A stretch of 64,000 nucleotides of DNA from Kurthia zopfii (GCF_003143955.1 NZ_QFVS01000008.1:31268-95267), one strand, 5' to 3'; shown: positions 42,027 through 53,068, counted from the first letter of the stretch. Made by a program: numbers and translations. Notes: generated from the letters alone by a model not told the origin.

Positions 42027-44453
42027 TTATTGCTCAGGACAGATTTTGAAAATACGACGAATTTCGCCATCTGTTTCGGTATTAATTGCTAAAGAGCCGT
42101 TTGAATGGCGCTCCGCATGTCTATATTTATCAACTTCGATAATCTCAACGACATCTTTCTCTGTTTCGATTTCCACTTGATCTCCACGTTTTACTTTTAA
42201 TACATCATAAATTCTATGTGGATTTGTTTTTAATTCTCTTAAAGTTTGTAAACCACGTTTCGGTCTACCAGTATACTCAAATTCTTTAATAGCCATTTTC
42301 TTAACAGAACCGCGTTGCGTAATGATTAGGAGATCCCCTTTATCATCGGCATCAACAATATTCGTTGCGACAATATAATCGTCATCTTTTAAGTTACAAG
42401 CTTTTATGCCCGCTGTTCGAACGCTCGTAACAGGCACTTCTGAAATCGGGAAGCGCAATGCAAAACTTAAATACGTCGATAAAATAACATCCTGTGTTTC
42501 CGTAATGATTTCAGCGAATAATAATTCATCGTCTTTTTTCACATTTACTGCTTTATAAGGCTTATTGTAACGCGTTACAAAGTATTCTTTTAAAGCACTT
42601 CGCTTAATTTGACCATATTTCGTAACCGTTACGACAAATGCATCAATTGAGAAATCTTGCACTCCGATTGCATTAATAATCTGTTCATCATCATCTAAAC
42701 TAACGATACTCGAAATATGCTGACCTAAATCTTTCCAACGAATATCCGGCAATTCGTGAATTGGTTGGAAAATATACTGCCCCTTATTCGTAAACAGCAA
42801 CAGATGATTTTGCGTATTCAATTGCTCCTTCAGTAAGATCGAATCGGACTCTTTCATCGCAAAACCTGCGCCATTAGAAGATTTATGCGAACGTAAACTT
42901 GTACGCTTCACATAGCCATCTTTCGTTACAGAAACGATGACATCTTCAGAAGGTATTAAAACTTCCATATTCAATTTAATTTCTGAAATTTGTTCTTGAA
43001 TAAGCGAACGACGATCTTGTTTGAAACGTTTGCGAATATCAAGCAATTCTTTTTTCAGAACAGCAATTAAAGTTTGTTCATCATTTAAAATTCCTTGTAA
43101 TTCCGCTACTGTCGCTTCAAGTTGCGCTTTTTCTTCACGTAATTCAGTAATATCTGTATTCGTTAAACGATACAGTTGTAGTGACACAATCGCTTCTGAT
43201 TGAATTTCAGTAAAATCAAATTTCGTTTGTAAATTCGATTTCGCGTCTTTTTTATCTTTCGAACCACGAATTGTCGCAATGACTTCATCTAAAATTGATA
43301 ATGCTTTCATTAAGCCTTCCACAATATGTAGACGAGCATGTGCTTTTTTCAAATCATATTGACTACGTTTCGTAATAATCTCTTTTTGATGATCGATATA
43401 GGCATCTAACATTAATGGCAATGTCATCATAACCGGTCTGCGATTATAAATGGCAATCATATTAAAGTTATATGTTACTTGTAAATCCGTATTTTTGAAT
43501 AAATATTGAAGGATTGGCTCGGCTGGAACGTCTCGTCGCATCTCTACAACAATTCGAAGACCTTGGCGATCCGATTCATCACGCACTTCCGCAATCCCTT
43601 CAAGTCGCTTATCTACTCGAAGTTCATCCATTTTCTTCACTAAGTTTGCTTTATTCACTTCGTAAGGAATTTCGTCTACGATGATTTGTTCTTTAGAACC
43701 TTTCAACGATTCAATACGTGTTTTCGCACGTACGACAATTTTACCTTTACCTGTTTCGTAAGCTTTTTTAATGCCTGCAACACCTTGAATAATACCGCCA
43801 GTTGGGAAATCCGGGCCTGAAATAACTTTCATTAATTCATCTACAGTAGCATGTGCATTTTTCATACGCATTAATACAGCATCGATTACTTCATGAAGTG
43901 CGTGTGGTGGAATATCCGTCGCATAACCGGCTGAAATCCCTGTAGAACCATTCACTAGCAAGTTAGGGAAACGAGCTGGTAAAACAGTAGGCTCCATATC
44001 CTGATCATCAAAGTTCGGGATAAAATCTACTGTTTCTTTTTGAATATCGCGTAACATTTCTGCTGAAATACTCGATAACCGTGCTTCCGTATAACGCATT
44101 GCGGCAGGTGAATCACCGTCAAGCGAACCGTTATTACCATGCATCTCCACGAGCATATGGCGTGATTTCCAGTCTTGAGAAAGTCTCACCATCGCTTCAT
44201 AAACTGAACTATCTCCGTGCGGGTGATAGTTCGCGATTACGTTACCAACTGTTTTTGCTGATTTACGGAATGGTTTTTCATTCGTGTTATTGTCCATATA
44301 CATCGCGTATAAAATACGACGTTGTACGGGTTTTAGACCGTCACGAGCATCTGGTAATGCACGATCTTGAATAATATATTTACTATAGCGTCCAAAACGG
44401 TCGCCTATAACCTCTTCTAAAGGTAGATCTTGAAATTTCTCATGCTCTGTCAT
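42027..44453 (-). CDS. parC: DNA topoisomerase IV subunit A
   Basis: 808 aa. Breaks and rejoins DNA to decatenate daughter chromosomes. Active-site Tyr121 in AMRYTEARLS. The quinolone region HGDSSVYEAM has Ser82 and Glu86, the sensitive-type residues. The C-terminal half has beta-propeller repeats (YVKRTSLRSHKSS, GQIKRSALKEY, GSVKKMAIKEF). Identified as ParC rather than GyrA by its abutting parE and nearby plsY. ATG directly follows the parE stop, with GGGGGATC within parE. Confidence 0.95.
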   Translation of the reverse strand: MTEHEKFQDLPLEEVIGDRFGRYSKYIIQDRALPDARDGLKPVQRRILYAMYMDNNTNEKPFRKSAKTVGNVIANYHPHGDSSVYEAMVRLSQDWKSRHMLVEMHGNNGSLDGDSPAAMRYTEARLSSISAEMLRDIQKETVDFIPNFDDQDMEPTVLPARFPNLLVNGSTGISAGYATDIPPHALHEVIDAVLMRMKNAHATVDELMKVISGPDFPTGGIIQGVAGIKKAYETGKGKIVVRAKTRIESLKGSKEQIIVDEIPYEVNKANLVKKMDELRVDKRLEGIAEVRDESDRQGLRIVVEMRRDVPAEPILQYLFKNTDLQVTYNFNMIAIYNRRPVMMTLPLMLDAYIDHQKEIITKRSQYDLKKAHARLHIVEGLMKALSILDEVIATIRGSKDKKDAKSNLQTKFDFTEIQSEAIVSLQLYRLTNTDITELREEKAQLEATVAELQGILNDEQTLIAVLKKELLDIRKRFKQDRRSLIQEQISEIKLNMEVLIPSEDVIVSVTKDGYVKRTSLRSHKSSNGAGFAMKESDSILLKEQLNTQNHLLLFTNKGQYIFQPIHELPDIRWKDLGQHISSIVSLDDDEQIINAIGVQDFSIDAFVVTVTKYGQIKRSALKEYFVTRYNKPYKAVNVKKDDELLFAEIITETQDVILSTYLSFALRFPISEVPVTSVRTAGIKACNLKDDDYIVATNIVDADDKGDLLIITQRGSVKKMAIKEFEYTGRPKRGLQTLRELKTNPHRIYDVLKVKRGDQVEIETEKDVVEIIEVDKYRHAERHSNGSLAINTETDGEIRRIFKICPEQ

Positions 44454-46433
44454 TTACAGATCCCCCTGTTCTTCGTTTTGCTCAATATATTCACTTTCTA
44501 AAATGTTGTCGTCTTCTTCAAGACCGAAGTCAACATTCGTTTCAATCCAGTTTCTACGTGGTTCAACTTTGTCGCCCATTAACGTAGCAACTCCGCGTTC
44601 GGCACGATCTAAATCATTAATTTTAACGCGAATCAATGTACGTGTCTCTGGGTTCATCGTCGTATCCCATAATTGGTCGGCGTTCATCTCGCCTAGACCT
44701 TTGTAGCGTTGTAGCATATAGCCTTTACCAACTTTTGCGATGGCAGATGAAAGTTCTTTTTCTGTCCAAGCATATTCGATGACTTCTTTACGCCCAGTAC
44801 CTCGTGACACTTTGTATAGCGGTGGCAATGCGATATATACCTTACCAGCTTCAACTAAAGGTCTCATATAGCGGAAGAAGAAAGTTAATAATAACACTTG
44901 AATATGCGCTCCATCTGTATCGGCATCGGTCATGATGATGACTTTATCATATGCAGAATCTTCTACATTGAAATCTGAGCCGACCCCTGCACCAACTGCA
45001 TGGATGATCGTCACGATTTCTTCATTTTTCATAATATCTTGTAATTTTGCTTTTTCGGTATTAATAACTTTTCCTCGAAGTGGCAAAATCGCTTGGAATG
45101 AACGGTCACGGCCTTGTTTTGCCGAACCACCAGCTGAGTCACCTTCGACTAAGTATAATTCATTTTTTGCCGCATTTTTTGATTGTGCGGGTGTTAGCTT
45201 ACCTGAAAGTAATGTCGATTGTCGCTTATTTTTCTTACCATTACGGGCATCTTCACGCGCTTTACGTGCTGCTTCACGAACTTGTTGCGCACGAATTGCT
45301 TTACGTACTAATGATGTACTAAGTTCAGCATTTTCTTCGAGAATATACATAAGTTGAGTAGATACAACGCTATCAACCGCGCCACGTGCTTCACTCGTAC
45401 CTAATTTCCCTTTTGTTTGGCCTTCAAATTGTAGAAGACCTTCTGGAATACGCACTGAAATGATGGCAGCTAATCCTTCTCGAATGTCTGAGCCATCTAG
45501 ATTTTTATCTTTTTCTTTCAGTAAACCGACTTTACGGGCATACTCGTTAAATGCACGAGTTAACGCTGTTTTAGCACCTGTTTCATGCGTACCACCATCT
45601 CTAGTTCGTACGTTATTGACGAATGAAAGAATTGTTTCTGAATAGCCGTCATTGTATTGGAAGGCAAATTCAACTTCAATTTGATCTTGCGCACCTTCAA
45701 CATATTTTACTGGGTGAAGGACATCTTTTTCATCGTTCAAATAAGCAACGAATGCTTCAATACCATTTTCGTAATGGTACGTTTCATGTTTATCAGTATT
45801 TTCATCTATTAATTCGATTTTAAGACCTTTTAAAAGGAATGCTGATTCACGTAATCTTTCAGCTAAAGTATCGAAATTGTATTTCGTCACAGAAAAAATC
45901 TCTGTATCTGGTTTAAAGTGTACTAATGTACCTGTTTCCTTTGTTTTTCCAAGACGTTTTAATGAAGTAACCGGCTTACCGCCATTTTCAAAGCGCATTT
46001 GGAATTTCTCGCCGTCACGGTGAATCGTCACTTCTAAGAAACTCGAAAGGGCATTTACAACAGAAGAACCTACACCATGTAGTCCACCTGAAGTTTTGTA
46101 GCCGCCTTGACCGAACTTACCGCCCGCGTGAAGAATCGTGAAAATAACTTCCGGTGTTGGCTTGCCCGTTTTATGCATTCCTGTTGGCATACCTCGACCG
46201 AAGTCACGTACACTAATCGATTGATCATCATGTAAAGTGACGATGATATGATTACCGAAACCAGCTAAGGCTTCATCAACTGCGTTATCTACTATTTCGT
46301 ATACTAGATGGTGTAATCCTCGACCATCTGTAGAACCTATGTACATACCCGGTCTTTTACGAACTGCTTCAAGACCTTCTAGCACCTGTATATCGTCATC
46401 ATTATAAGACGATAGTGTATTATTTTTTGTCAA
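44454..46433 (-). CDS. parE: DNA topoisomerase IV subunit B
   Basis: 659 aa. GHKL ATPase (VDNAVDEALAG, DFGRGMPTG, GLHGVGSSVVNALS), transducer domain, and TOPRIM (LYLVEGDSAGGSAKQGRDR, ADTDGAHIQ), then GRYKGLGEMNADQLWDTTMNP near the end. Partner of ParC, encoded immediately downstream. TTG start at 46433, 9 nt after GGAGAGG. Divergent from plsY across 249 nt that hold the two promoters. Confidence 0.95.
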   Translation of the reverse strand: MTKNNTLSSYNDDDIQVLEGLEAVRKRPGMYIGSTDGRGLHHLVYEIVDNAVDEALAGFGNHIIVTLHDDQSISVRDFGRGMPTGMHKTGKPTPEVIFTILHAGGKFGQGGYKTSGGLHGVGSSVVNALSSFLEVTIHRDGEKFQMRFENGGKPVTSLKRLGKTKETGTLVHFKPDTEIFSVTKYNFDTLAERLRESAFLLKGLKIELIDENTDKHETYHYENGIEAFVAYLNDEKDVLHPVKYVEGAQDQIEVEFAFQYNDGYSETILSFVNNVRTRDGGTHETGAKTALTRAFNEYARKVGLLKEKDKNLDGSDIREGLAAIISVRIPEGLLQFEGQTKGKLGTSEARGAVDSVVSTQLMYILEENAELSTSLVRKAIRAQQVREAARKAREDARNGKKNKRQSTLLSGKLTPAQSKNAAKNELYLVEGDSAGGSAKQGRDRSFQAILPLRGKVINTEKAKLQDIMKNEEIVTIIHAVGAGVGSDFNVEDSAYDKVIIMTDADTDGAHIQVLLLTFFFRYMRPLVEAGKVYIALPPLYKVSRGTGRKEVIEYAWTEKELSSAIAKVGKGYMLQRYKGLGEMNADQLWDTTMNPETRTLIRVKINDLDRAERGVATLMGDKVEPRRNWIETNVDFGLEEDDNILESEYIEQNEEQGDL

Positions 46434-46682
46434 AAAAAATCCTCTCCTAACACGAACGTCTGTTTTGTATATTTTAAGTTTATGCCGAACTTTCTACGGT
46501 GTCAACTGCTTGCTAATATATAGTCAGGCTTGATTATACACCATTTCTTGAAAATAAAGCAAAATAAGAATAAACTAGAAGACGATACATATTGTTTTGT
46601 TGTTCCAAACGTATTTGCGTGATAAAATAATTATTACAATATATTAGTACCTAGTACCAAACTAAAAAGAAGGAGTTTACCT

Positions 46683-47285
46683 ATGACAACAATCATCGTC
46701 ATCATCTTAGCCTATTTAATCGGGTCGATCCCTTCTGGCCTTTGGATTGGTCAGTTGTTTTACAAAACTGATATCCGCCAACAAGGAAGTGGGAACCTAG
46801 GCGCAACGAACACTTTCCGTATTCTCGGCAAGAAAGCTGGAGCAGTTGTTACGGTTATGGATATTCTAAAAGGAACACTAGCAACTCTATTAACCACATT
46901 TGCCCTACTTTCAAACAGCAATATTCATCCGTTAATTGCAGGAGTTATCGCTGTCGTCGGTCATATGTTCCCGATTTTCGCGAAATTCAAAGGTGGAAAA
47001 GCTGTTGCAACATCAGCTGGCGTACTTTTAGGTTACCATTGGCCAATCTTCATTTTACTATTAGTAGCATTCTTAATTTGCTTAAAGATTTGTAAAATGG
47101 TTAGCCTATCATCTATGATTACAGCAGTACTTGCCTTTGTGTATAGTATAGTCTATGCGATCATTGATCAGGAGTATTATCTATTAATCATAACAGCTTT
47201 ATTAGCATTTTTCGTTATTTATCGTCACCGTACAAACATTACGCGTATTAAAAATGGTACAGAACCTAAAATAACTTGGATTTAA
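46683..47285 (+). CDS. plsY: acyl-phosphate:glycerol-3-phosphate acyltransferase
   Basis: 200-aa membrane enzyme that acylates glycerol-3-phosphate with acyl-phosphate from PlsX, first step of phospholipid synthesis. Landmarks: [54 protein letters not shown], and [17 protein letters not shown]. About five membrane helices. AAGAAGGAG precedes the ATG. Its position next to parE is the B. subtilis order. Confidence 0.95.
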   Translation: MTTIIVIILAYLIGSIPSGLWIGQLFYKTDIRQQGSGNLGATNTFRILGKKAGAVVTVMDILKGTLATLLTTFALLSNSNIHPLIAGVIAVVGHMFPIFAKFKGGKAVATSAGVLLGYHWPIFILLLVAFLICLKICKMVSLSSMITAVLAFVYSIVYAIIDQEYYLLIITALLAFFVIYRHRTNITRIKNGTEPKITWI

Positions 47286-47306
47286 AAGAAATGGAGTGGT
47301 AATTGT

Positions 47307-47597
47307 ATGAAAATGATTATTACCGATCAAGCAATTCAGTGGTTTAAAGATGAAATGGACTTAGAAGAAGGTGCATTCATTCGTTTCTTCGCTCGATATG
47401 GTGGTTCAAACCCATTTCACGAAGGTTATTCTATTGGTATGAATACAGATGCCCCGATCCAAGCAACGATTACAGAAGATATTGGTGGTTTTCATTTCTA
47501 TATTGAAAATGACGACGAATGGTTTTTCGCTGGCCATGATTTCAAAGTAGATGTAAATACTGATTTAGATGAACTTAGCTTCACTTACTTAGACTAG
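47307..47597 (+). CDS. HesB/YneR-like protein lacking Fe-S cysteines
   Basis: 96 aa, HesB/IscA fold of the YneR subgroup: ITDQAIQWFKDEMDLEEGAFIRFFARYGG and GFHFYIENDDEWFFAGHDFKVDVN. None of the three Fe-S cysteines of IscA is present (no Cys at all), so it cannot be a conventional carrier. Function unknown. 21 nt after plsY, same operon. Confidence 0.85.
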   Translation: MKMIITDQAIQWFKDEMDLEEGAFIRFFARYGGSNPFHEGYSIGMNTDAPIQATITEDIGGFHFYIENDDEWFFAGHDFKVDVNTDLDELSFTYLD

Positions 47598-47608
47598 AAT
47601 ACTATTTG

Positions 47609-47648
47609 CTGGGTAGCTCATATACTTGAGTTATTCAGCTTTTTTTAT
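47609..47648 (+). terminator. terminator of plsY-HesB operon
   Basis: GCTGGGTAGCTC pairs with GAGTTATTCAGC (two mismatches), followed by a U-run. Confidence 0.75.
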
Positions 47649-47660
47649 GCTTAAACAAGT

Positions 47661-47694
47661 AAAACGAGGGTTTTATACATTCCCCTCGTCTCAC
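47661..47694 (-). terminator. terminator of the thioesterase gene
   Basis: - strand ACGAGGG pairs with CCCTCGT, followed by U residues. Confidence 0.65.
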
Positions 47695-47701
47695 AGAATT
47701 A

Positions 47702-48124
47702 TTACTGAACTTCAGCAATCTCTAAATATTTATTATACCAATCTTCATTTACTTTTTTCAGTGAAATTGGTCTGAAATTATCTTTTCGCACTAATATATG
47801 TTCTGTCGTAGCAGTTGCAGCTACAACACCGTCTTCATGGCATATTTCATAGCCGTAGACCGTTCTTAACTTGTCTTGTGACTTAATCCATGTTTTGACG
47901 ATTGCAGGCTCACCATATCGCAATGAAGCCTTATAACTGATGTTGACGTTCATCACCGGTGATACATAGCCCGCTTCTTCCATATCACGGACTGAAAATC
48001 CTAGATCTTGAATTAGTTGTGATCGCCCAACTTCTAGCCAAATGACATAATTGGCATGATACACAACACCCATTTGATCTGTTTCGGCATAACGTATTTC
48101 GATTTCTTTTTCACTTATATACAT
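47702..48124 (-). CDS. acyl-CoA thioesterase, 4-hydroxybenzoyl-CoA type (YneP-like)
   Basis: 140-aa hot-dog protein. Catalytic loop YAETDQMGVVYHANYVIWLEVGR with Asp16 and the HAN segment; ISYKASLRYGEPAIVKTWI follows. Family YbgC/FcbC hydrolyses acyl-CoA thioesters. Matches YneP by position between aconitase and the plsY block. ATG after TGAGGTGA. Confidence 0.88.
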   Translation of the reverse strand: MYISEKEIEIRYAETDQMGVVYHANYVIWLEVGRSQLIQDLGFSVRDMEEAGYVSPVMNVNISYKASLRYGEPAIVKTWIKSQDKLRTVYGYEICHEDGVVAATATTEHILVRKDNFRPISLKKVNEDWYNKYLEIAEVQ

Positions 48125-48277
48125 TTTAAGTCACCTCATATATTATTATAACAAATTATATGAAAACCTTACTACAAAAACCCTTGCTACATTTAGCCTT
48201 AGAAACCACTTTTATTTCGATACACTTCCCTAATGAACGTTCTTAAAAGGTTCAACATTAATCATTCTCAAAGACAA

Positions 48278-48308
48278 AAAGACCTACCAATTAAGGTAGG
48301 TCTTTTCT
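48278..48308. terminator. terminator after aconitase gene
   Basis: AAAAGACCTACC and GGTAGGTCTTTT flank a short AATTAA loop; reads as a terminator on both strands. Confidence 0.85.
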
Positions 48309-48321
48309 GATCTACGACAAA

Positions 48322-51027
48322 TTATTTAGCTAATTTGTTACGTAATACCATTTGTAGGATACCGCCGTTACGGTAGTAATCTACTTCAACTTCTGAGTCG
48401 AAACGAGCTAGAGCTTTGAATTCTTTAACAGAACCGTCAGCTGCAGTAGCAGTTACAGTAAGCATATCGTGAGGTTTAACGCCTTCAGCGATATTTACTG
48501 AGAATGTTTCTTCACCAGTTAAGCCAAGTGTTTCTGCAGATTCGCCAGCAGCGAATTGTAGAGGAAGAACACCCATCATAACTAAGTTAGAACGGTGAAT
48601 ACGCTCGTATGATTCAGCGATAACTGTTTTAACACCTAGAAGGTTAGTACCTTTAGCTGCCCAGTCACGAGAAGAACCCATACCGTAGTCTTTACCAGTT
48701 AATACTACTAAACCAGTGTTAGCTTCAGCGTATTTCATTGCTGCATCGTAAATGTACTCAACTTCGCCTGTTGGCCAGTAAGTAGTGAAACCACCTTCTG
48801 TACCTGGAGCGATTTGGTTACGGATACGGATGTTAGCGAAAGTACCGCGCATCATTACTTCGTGGTTACCACGACGAGAACCGTAAGAGTTGAAGTTACG
48901 AGGTTCTACACCGTTTGCACGTAAGTATTGACCTGCAGGAGTTTCTTTACCAATTGCACCAGCTGGTGAAATATGGTCAGTTGTGATTGAATCACCAAAC
49001 TTAGCTAAAACGCGTAAGCCTTCAAGAGAAGAAATGTTCTCCGGAGTAGCTGATAAGTTTTGGAAGAATGGTGGGTTTTGGATGTAAGTTGATTTATCAT
49101 CAAATGTGTAAAGAGTATCAGTTGATGTTTCAATTGCATTCCAAGTTTCGTTAGCGTTGAATACAGTTTCATATTCTTTTTGGAATAATTCACGGTTTAC
49201 AACTTTAGATAATACAGCGTTTACTTCATCAGTAGTTGGCCAGATATCATCGAAGAATACATCTTTACCATCTTTATCTTTACCGAATGAATCTTTACGA
49301 AGATCTACGTCAACAGTACCAGCTAATGCGTAAGCAACTACAAGTGGTGGAGATGCTAAGTAGTTAGCTTTCACTAATGGGTGAACACGACCTTCGAAGT
49401 TACGGTTACCAGAAAGTACAGAAGTTACGAATAAATCGTTCGATTGGATCGCTTCTTCGATTTCTGGAAGTAATGGACCTGAGTTACCGATACATGTAGT
49501 ACAACCGTAACCAACAGTGTTGAATCCAATTGTATCTAGGTAAGTTTGTAAACCTGAATCTTCAAGGTAACCAGTTACTACTTTAGAACCTGGTGCCAGT
49601 GAAGTTTTAACCCATTTAGGAACAGTTAAGCCTAATTCTACAGCTTTTTTCGCAACAAGACCTGCAGCGATTAAAACGTATGGGTTAGAAGTATTTGTAC
49701 ATGAAGTGATTGCAGCGATACCAACAGCACCTGCTGGGATTTCTACATCGCCCTCAGCGAATTTAGCAGTTGACGTTTTAGTGAACTCTTCTTCAGTTAA
49801 ACCGAAACCTTGTACACCAGAAGGAGCAACTACTACTTCGTGGTAGCGTTTTTTCATTTCTGTTAATGGAATTAAATCTTGTGGACGTTTAGGACCTGAA
49901 AGGTTTGGTTCGATTTGAGCTAAATCGATTTCTACAACGTCAGTGTAATCTGGTTCTAAGTCAGCGTCAAAGAACATATCGTTCGCTTTTAAGTAGTTTT
50001 CTACTACAGCGATGTGTTCTTCTTCACGTCCTGTTAAACGCATATAGTTAAGTGATTCATCGTCAATTGCGAAGAAACCACAAGTAGCACCGTATTCAGG
50101 AGCCATGTTAGAGATTGTTGCACGGTCAGCTAATGGAAGAGCTGGTACGCCAGGTCCGAAGAACTCAACGAATTTACCAACAACACCTTTTTTACGTAAC
50201 ACTTGAGTAACTTTAAGTGCTAAGTCAGTTGCTGTAGTTCCTGATGGAAGTGTACCAGTAAGTTTAACACCGATTACTTCAGGAATTGGGAAGTATGAAG
50301 GTTGTCCAAGCATACCTGCTTCAGCTTCGATACCACCAACACCCCATCCAAGAACACCGATACCATTGATCATTGTTGTATGTGAGTCAGTACCAACTAC
50401 TGAGTCTGGGAATGTGTCGAAAGTTCCGTCAGTGTTTTCGTTAACGTGTACAACTGGAGCTAAATACTCTAGGTTTACTTGGTGAACGATACCTGTTGCT
50501 GGAGGTACAGCACGGAAGTTATCATATGCAGTTTGAGCCCATTTTAAGAAGTTGTAACGCTCAGCGTTACGTTCGAATTCAAGGTCCATGTTTGCTTGTA
50601 ATGCAGCTGCATTACCGTATTTATCAACTTGTACTGAGTGGTCAATTACAAGGTCTACAGGGATTGCTGGGTTGATTTCGTTACCGTCGCCGCCCATGTC
50701 GTTCATTGCTGTACGTAGAGAAGTTAAATCAACTACTACTGGTACACCAGTGAAATCTTGTAAAACTACGCGAGATGGTTTGAAAGGTACTTCAGCGTTT
50801 GCTTCTGATCCTTTACCCCATTTAGCTAAGTTGTCTACGTGATTTTCTTTGATTACGTATCCATCATATTGACGTAATACTGATTCTAATAAAATTCTGA
50901 TTGAATAAGGAAGGCGTTTGATGTTTGCTACGCCTGCTTCTTCGATTGCGCCTAAACGGTAAAAGTTGTAAGTTTTGCCGTTTACTTCGAATGAAGAGCG
51001 ACTGTTATGCAAGTTAGTGTTTGCCAT
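48322..51027 (-). CDS. acnA: aconitate hydratase A
   Basis: 901 aa. Converts citrate to isocitrate in the TCA cycle through a [4Fe-4S] cluster. Cluster cysteines lie in [12 protein letters not shown] and [14 protein letters not shown]. Other hallmarks: [28 protein letters not shown], and the C-terminal swivel domain with [16 protein letters not shown]. Apo-aconitase of Bacillus (CitB) also binds iron-responsive RNA elements. The start follows AGAGGGGG. Upstream promoter and CcpC-like operator described separately. Confidence 0.95.
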   Translation of the reverse strand: MANTNLHNSRSSFEVNGKTYNFYRLGAIEEAGVANIKRLPYSIRILLESVLRQYDGYVIKENHVDNLAKWGKGSEANAEVPFKPSRVVLQDFTGVPVVVDLTSLRTAMNDMGGDGNEINPAIPVDLVIDHSVQVDKYGNAAALQANMDLEFERNAERYNFLKWAQTAYDNFRAVPPATGIVHQVNLEYLAPVVHVNENTDGTFDTFPDSVVGTDSHTTMINGIGVLGWGVGGIEAEAGMLGQPSYFPIPEVIGVKLTGTLPSGTTATDLALKVTQVLRKKGVVGKFVEFFGPGVPALPLADRATISNMAPEYGATCGFFAIDDESLNYMRLTGREEEHIAVVENYLKANDMFFDADLEPDYTDVVEIDLAQIEPNLSGPKRPQDLIPLTEMKKRYHEVVVAPSGVQGFGLTEEEFTKTSTAKFAEGDVEIPAGAVGIAAITSCTNTSNPYVLIAAGLVAKKAVELGLTVPKWVKTSLAPGSKVVTGYLEDSGLQTYLDTIGFNTVGYGCTTCIGNSGPLLPEIEEAIQSNDLFVTSVLSGNRNFEGRVHPLVKANYLASPPLVVAYALAGTVDVDLRKDSFGKDKDGKDVFFDDIWPTTDEVNAVLSKVVNRELFQKEYETVFNANETWNAIETSTDTLYTFDDKSTYIQNPPFFQNLSATPENISSLEGLRVLAKFGDSITTDHISPAGAIGKETPAGQYLRANGVEPRNFNSYGSRRGNHEVMMRGTFANIRIRNQIAPGTEGGFTTYWPTGEVEYIYDAAMKYAEANTGLVVLTGKDYGMGSSRDWAAKGTNLLGVKTVIAESYERIHRSNLVMMGVLPLQFAAGESAETLGLTGEETFSVNIAEGVKPHDMLTVTATAADGSVKEFKALARFDSEVEVDYYRNGGILQMVLRNKLAK

Positions 51028-51094
51028 TGTTCGGTTCCCCCTCTAAATTAACTAATATGAAAAGGCTTTGTTGAGCCACTTTTCTCCAACACCT

Positions 51095-51123
51095 ATGATA
51101 TAAGAAAACAACACATAAGTAAA
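51095..51123 (-). promoter_or_regulatory. acnA promoter
   Basis: On the - strand TTTACT (51118-51123), 17-nt spacer, TATCAT (51095-51100). Transcription would start near 51088. Confidence 0.5.
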
Positions 51124-51146
51124 TAACATTAAAATTATACTTTGTG

Positions 51147-51161
51147 ATAAGAAATGTTTAT
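51147..51161 (-). promoter_or_regulatory. CcpC-like operator of acnA
   Basis: ATAA (51147-51150), 7 nt, TTAT (51158-51161): the ATAA-N7-TTAT dyad bound by CcpC at B. subtilis citB. Its centre is about -66 from the predicted transcription start, the same distance as in B. subtilis, and a TTAT half-site occurs near -28. Confidence 0.5.
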
Positions 51162-51168
51162 GACCTAT

Positions 51169-51564
51169 CTAATCTAGAAATCGCAATCGCTCATCTTTTG
51201 ATAATAAACGACAACTTTCGCTAGTTTTCGATAACTTATGTCTGTTTCGTGCAACCATTCTATAAATTCCATTGCGAAGCCTTTTCGGTACATACTTCCC
51301 TATTTTCGCCAAAGAATAAGGAAAAGATAAATTTTCCGCAATGAAAAATACAGCGTCAGATTCAGTTAGTATTGTATTGCCGTGTTTCACAACGAGTGAA
51401 TCCAGATTAGTCGTTAAATGCTCTGGAAGCTGCTGTTCTCCAATTGACCCTTGCAACGAAGCGAATAAAAAGTGATGGTTCTTCTCATGTTTAAGAAAAA
51501 ACTGAACGGACTTTTGACAAAATCCACAATCACCATCATAAAACAGAATAGGTGAATCTTTCAT
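51169..51564 (-). CDS. DCC-family (DUF393) thiol-disulfide oxidoreductase-like protein
   Basis: 131 aa. N-terminal LFYDGDCGFCQKSVQFF carries the DxDCxxC (DCC) motif of DUF393, related to B. subtilis YuxK. The conserved C-terminal YRMVARNRHKLS is present. Thought to be thioredoxin-like; no function established. ATG 51564 is 7 nt after AGAGGTG; an ATG six bases upstream is too close. Confidence 0.82.
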   Translation of the reverse strand: MKDSPILFYDGDCGFCQKSVQFFLKHEKNHHFLFASLQGSIGEQQLPEHLTTNLDSLVVKHGNTILTESDAVFFIAENLSFPYSLAKIGKYVPKRLRNGIYRMVARNRHKLSKTSESCRLLSKDERLRFLD

Positions 51565-51674
51565 ATTCATACACCTCTTTCAATTCCATTATCGAATAGG
51601 CAATAAAAATAGTCAATTCATGCTACTCCGTTAAACGTACTCTTATTCCTTTACCCTTTCTTTCGAAAAATAAA

Positions 51675-51705
51675 ATAAAAAAGCTAACCCGATTGGATTA
51701 GCTAA
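51675..51705 (-). terminator. terminator of the 182-aa hypothetical gene
   Basis: - strand TAGCTAATCC pairs with GGGTTAGCT, followed by a U-run. Confidence 0.8.
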
Positions 51706-51710
51706 AATCA

Positions 51711-52259
51711 TTAATTACGATTAAATGTTGTAGAAGTAACTGTAAGTTCTTTCGTTTTCATTTCTTGGTTTAAATAGAAAGCAATCGTATCCAAAGTAAT
51801 GACAGGCTCCGTCGTTAAGATCGTTTCAAGTGCCTTCGCTTGCATGATGATTGAATCACTTGCTTGAATTGTAATAATCGAACGAGGTGTCGTTAGTAAA
51901 ATCATGTTGTCTACGATTTGTAAAATTTTATACCCATAATGTTGTACATCTTGACCATCAATGAAAACATTACGGTGGAATCGATCTTCAATCGGCGTAA
52001 CTTGATTTTCCATTTTTTCAACGATATAGTTTGGTTCCGTTTCACTACCACCGTTTCTCGAATACCAGATGTCTGCATTAATGATATTATCACCAAGTAA
52101 ATATTGTTTGTTTACATACTGAACGAACTCACTTAAGTCTGCATGCGCACTTAAATTCGTCATTTTATAACCATTTCCTAATTCAAGCGTATTGTTTTCT
52201 ATATTTAATAGTAATTTATCAGCATTGTATCTTGTTTTTCCGAAAGTAATTTTCAACAT
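51711..52259 (-). CDS. hypothetical protein, 182 aa
   Basis: ATG 52259 follows TTGGGGGA. Soluble, beta-rich look with alternating hydrophobics (LLLNIENNTLELGNGYKMTNLS, ILQIVDNMILLTTPRSIITIQASDS). No membrane segment or catalytic motif. Family not recognised. Monocistronic, downstream of lutABC. Confidence 0.55.
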   Translation of the reverse strand: MLKITFGKTRYNADKLLLNIENNTLELGNGYKMTNLSAHADLSEFVQYVNKQYLLGDNIINADIWYSRNGGSETEPNYIVEKMENQVTPIEDRFHRNVFIDGQDVQHYGYKILQIVDNMILLTTPRSIITIQASDSIIMQAKALETILTTEPVITLDTIAFYLNQEMKTKELTVTSTTFNRN

Positions 52260-52351
52260 ATATAAATCCCCCAATGTTCTAATCCATTAGTACTCATTAT
52301 ACACTTAATGAAAGGCTTTCGCACTAGTACCGCTTATAATTCATAAAATTT

Positions 52352-53068
52352 CTATTGGTCGGATAGCACAATATAATGGGCGAAAATAGGCCCATGCACG
52401 CCAACGACTAAATCCATCTCAATATCTGCCGAGTTACTTGGGCCTGATATGAAGTCGACAGCTGCTGGTAGTAATTGCGTATTGGCAAAATCTTCTTTAA
52501 TTTTGCTTGCCGCCTGTGTCATTCGAGGAAGTAATGTACTTTTCTTCACAATCGCAATAAAAACATTCGGAAGTAAACCGACCGCTTTCCCCTGACCTTC
52601 TGCAGAATAAAGTACGACTGTGCCTGATTCAGCTAGTGCATATTCAGCATACGCAATGCCAATATTCGACGCATTCGTTCGTTCAAAGTTTTCCGTGCGA
52701 CCTAGAGCCGAATCCCAAATATGAACCGCCATTCCTTCATCAATCCATTTAGAAGTCGTTAATTGCTCAATACCAAGCGCAGTTAATCGCTCATCATCCC
52801 ACAACGCAACGGATTGACCACCAAATTTCTGAACCGCCGCATCAATTTCCTTCATAGCTTGGGCTGCTTCAACTTCGACAATTGTCGTATTTTTTAAAAC
52901 GCCACATTGTTCAATGAAAGCTGGCATTAATTCGTCTGAAGTTAAATGAGAAAGCTTTTTTTCAACAGGGCGATGTTGCCACTCTTTCACAGGTGGTTGT
53001 GCATTGATTTCAGTTCGATTTAATGAAGCTGAAATTTTATTTAAAAAGGGTGTTCTATTTTGAATCAT
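52352..53068 (-). CDS. lutC: lactate utilisation protein C
   Basis: 238 aa, LUD domain (YkgG/LutC). [14 protein letters not shown] region, [31 protein letters not shown] and [22 protein letters not shown] are hallmarks. With LutA and LutB it oxidises L-lactate to pyruvate. ATG 53068 follows AAAGGTGG and overlaps lutB by 14 nt; the frame opens farther upstream at 53128, inside lutB. Confidence 0.92.
   Translation of the reverse strand: MIQNRTPFLNKISASLNRTEINAQPPVKEWQHRPVEKKLSHLTSDELMPAFIEQCGVLKNTTIVEVEAAQAMKEIDAAVQKFGGQSVALWDDERLTALGIEQLTTSKWIDEGMAVHIWDSALGRTENFERTNASNIGIAYAEYALAESGTVVLYSAEGQGKAVGLLPNVFIAIVKKSTLLPRMTQAASKIKEDFANTQLLPAAVDFISGPSNSADIEMDLVVGVHGPIFAHYIVLSDQ

Noticed and set aside
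42027..46433. DNA gyrase (gyrA-gyrB) as alternative for the topoisomerase pair
   Set aside because: Gene order B-A with abutting genes and the plsY/aconitase neighbourhood match topoisomerase IV, and the C-terminus lacks an obvious GyrA-box region.
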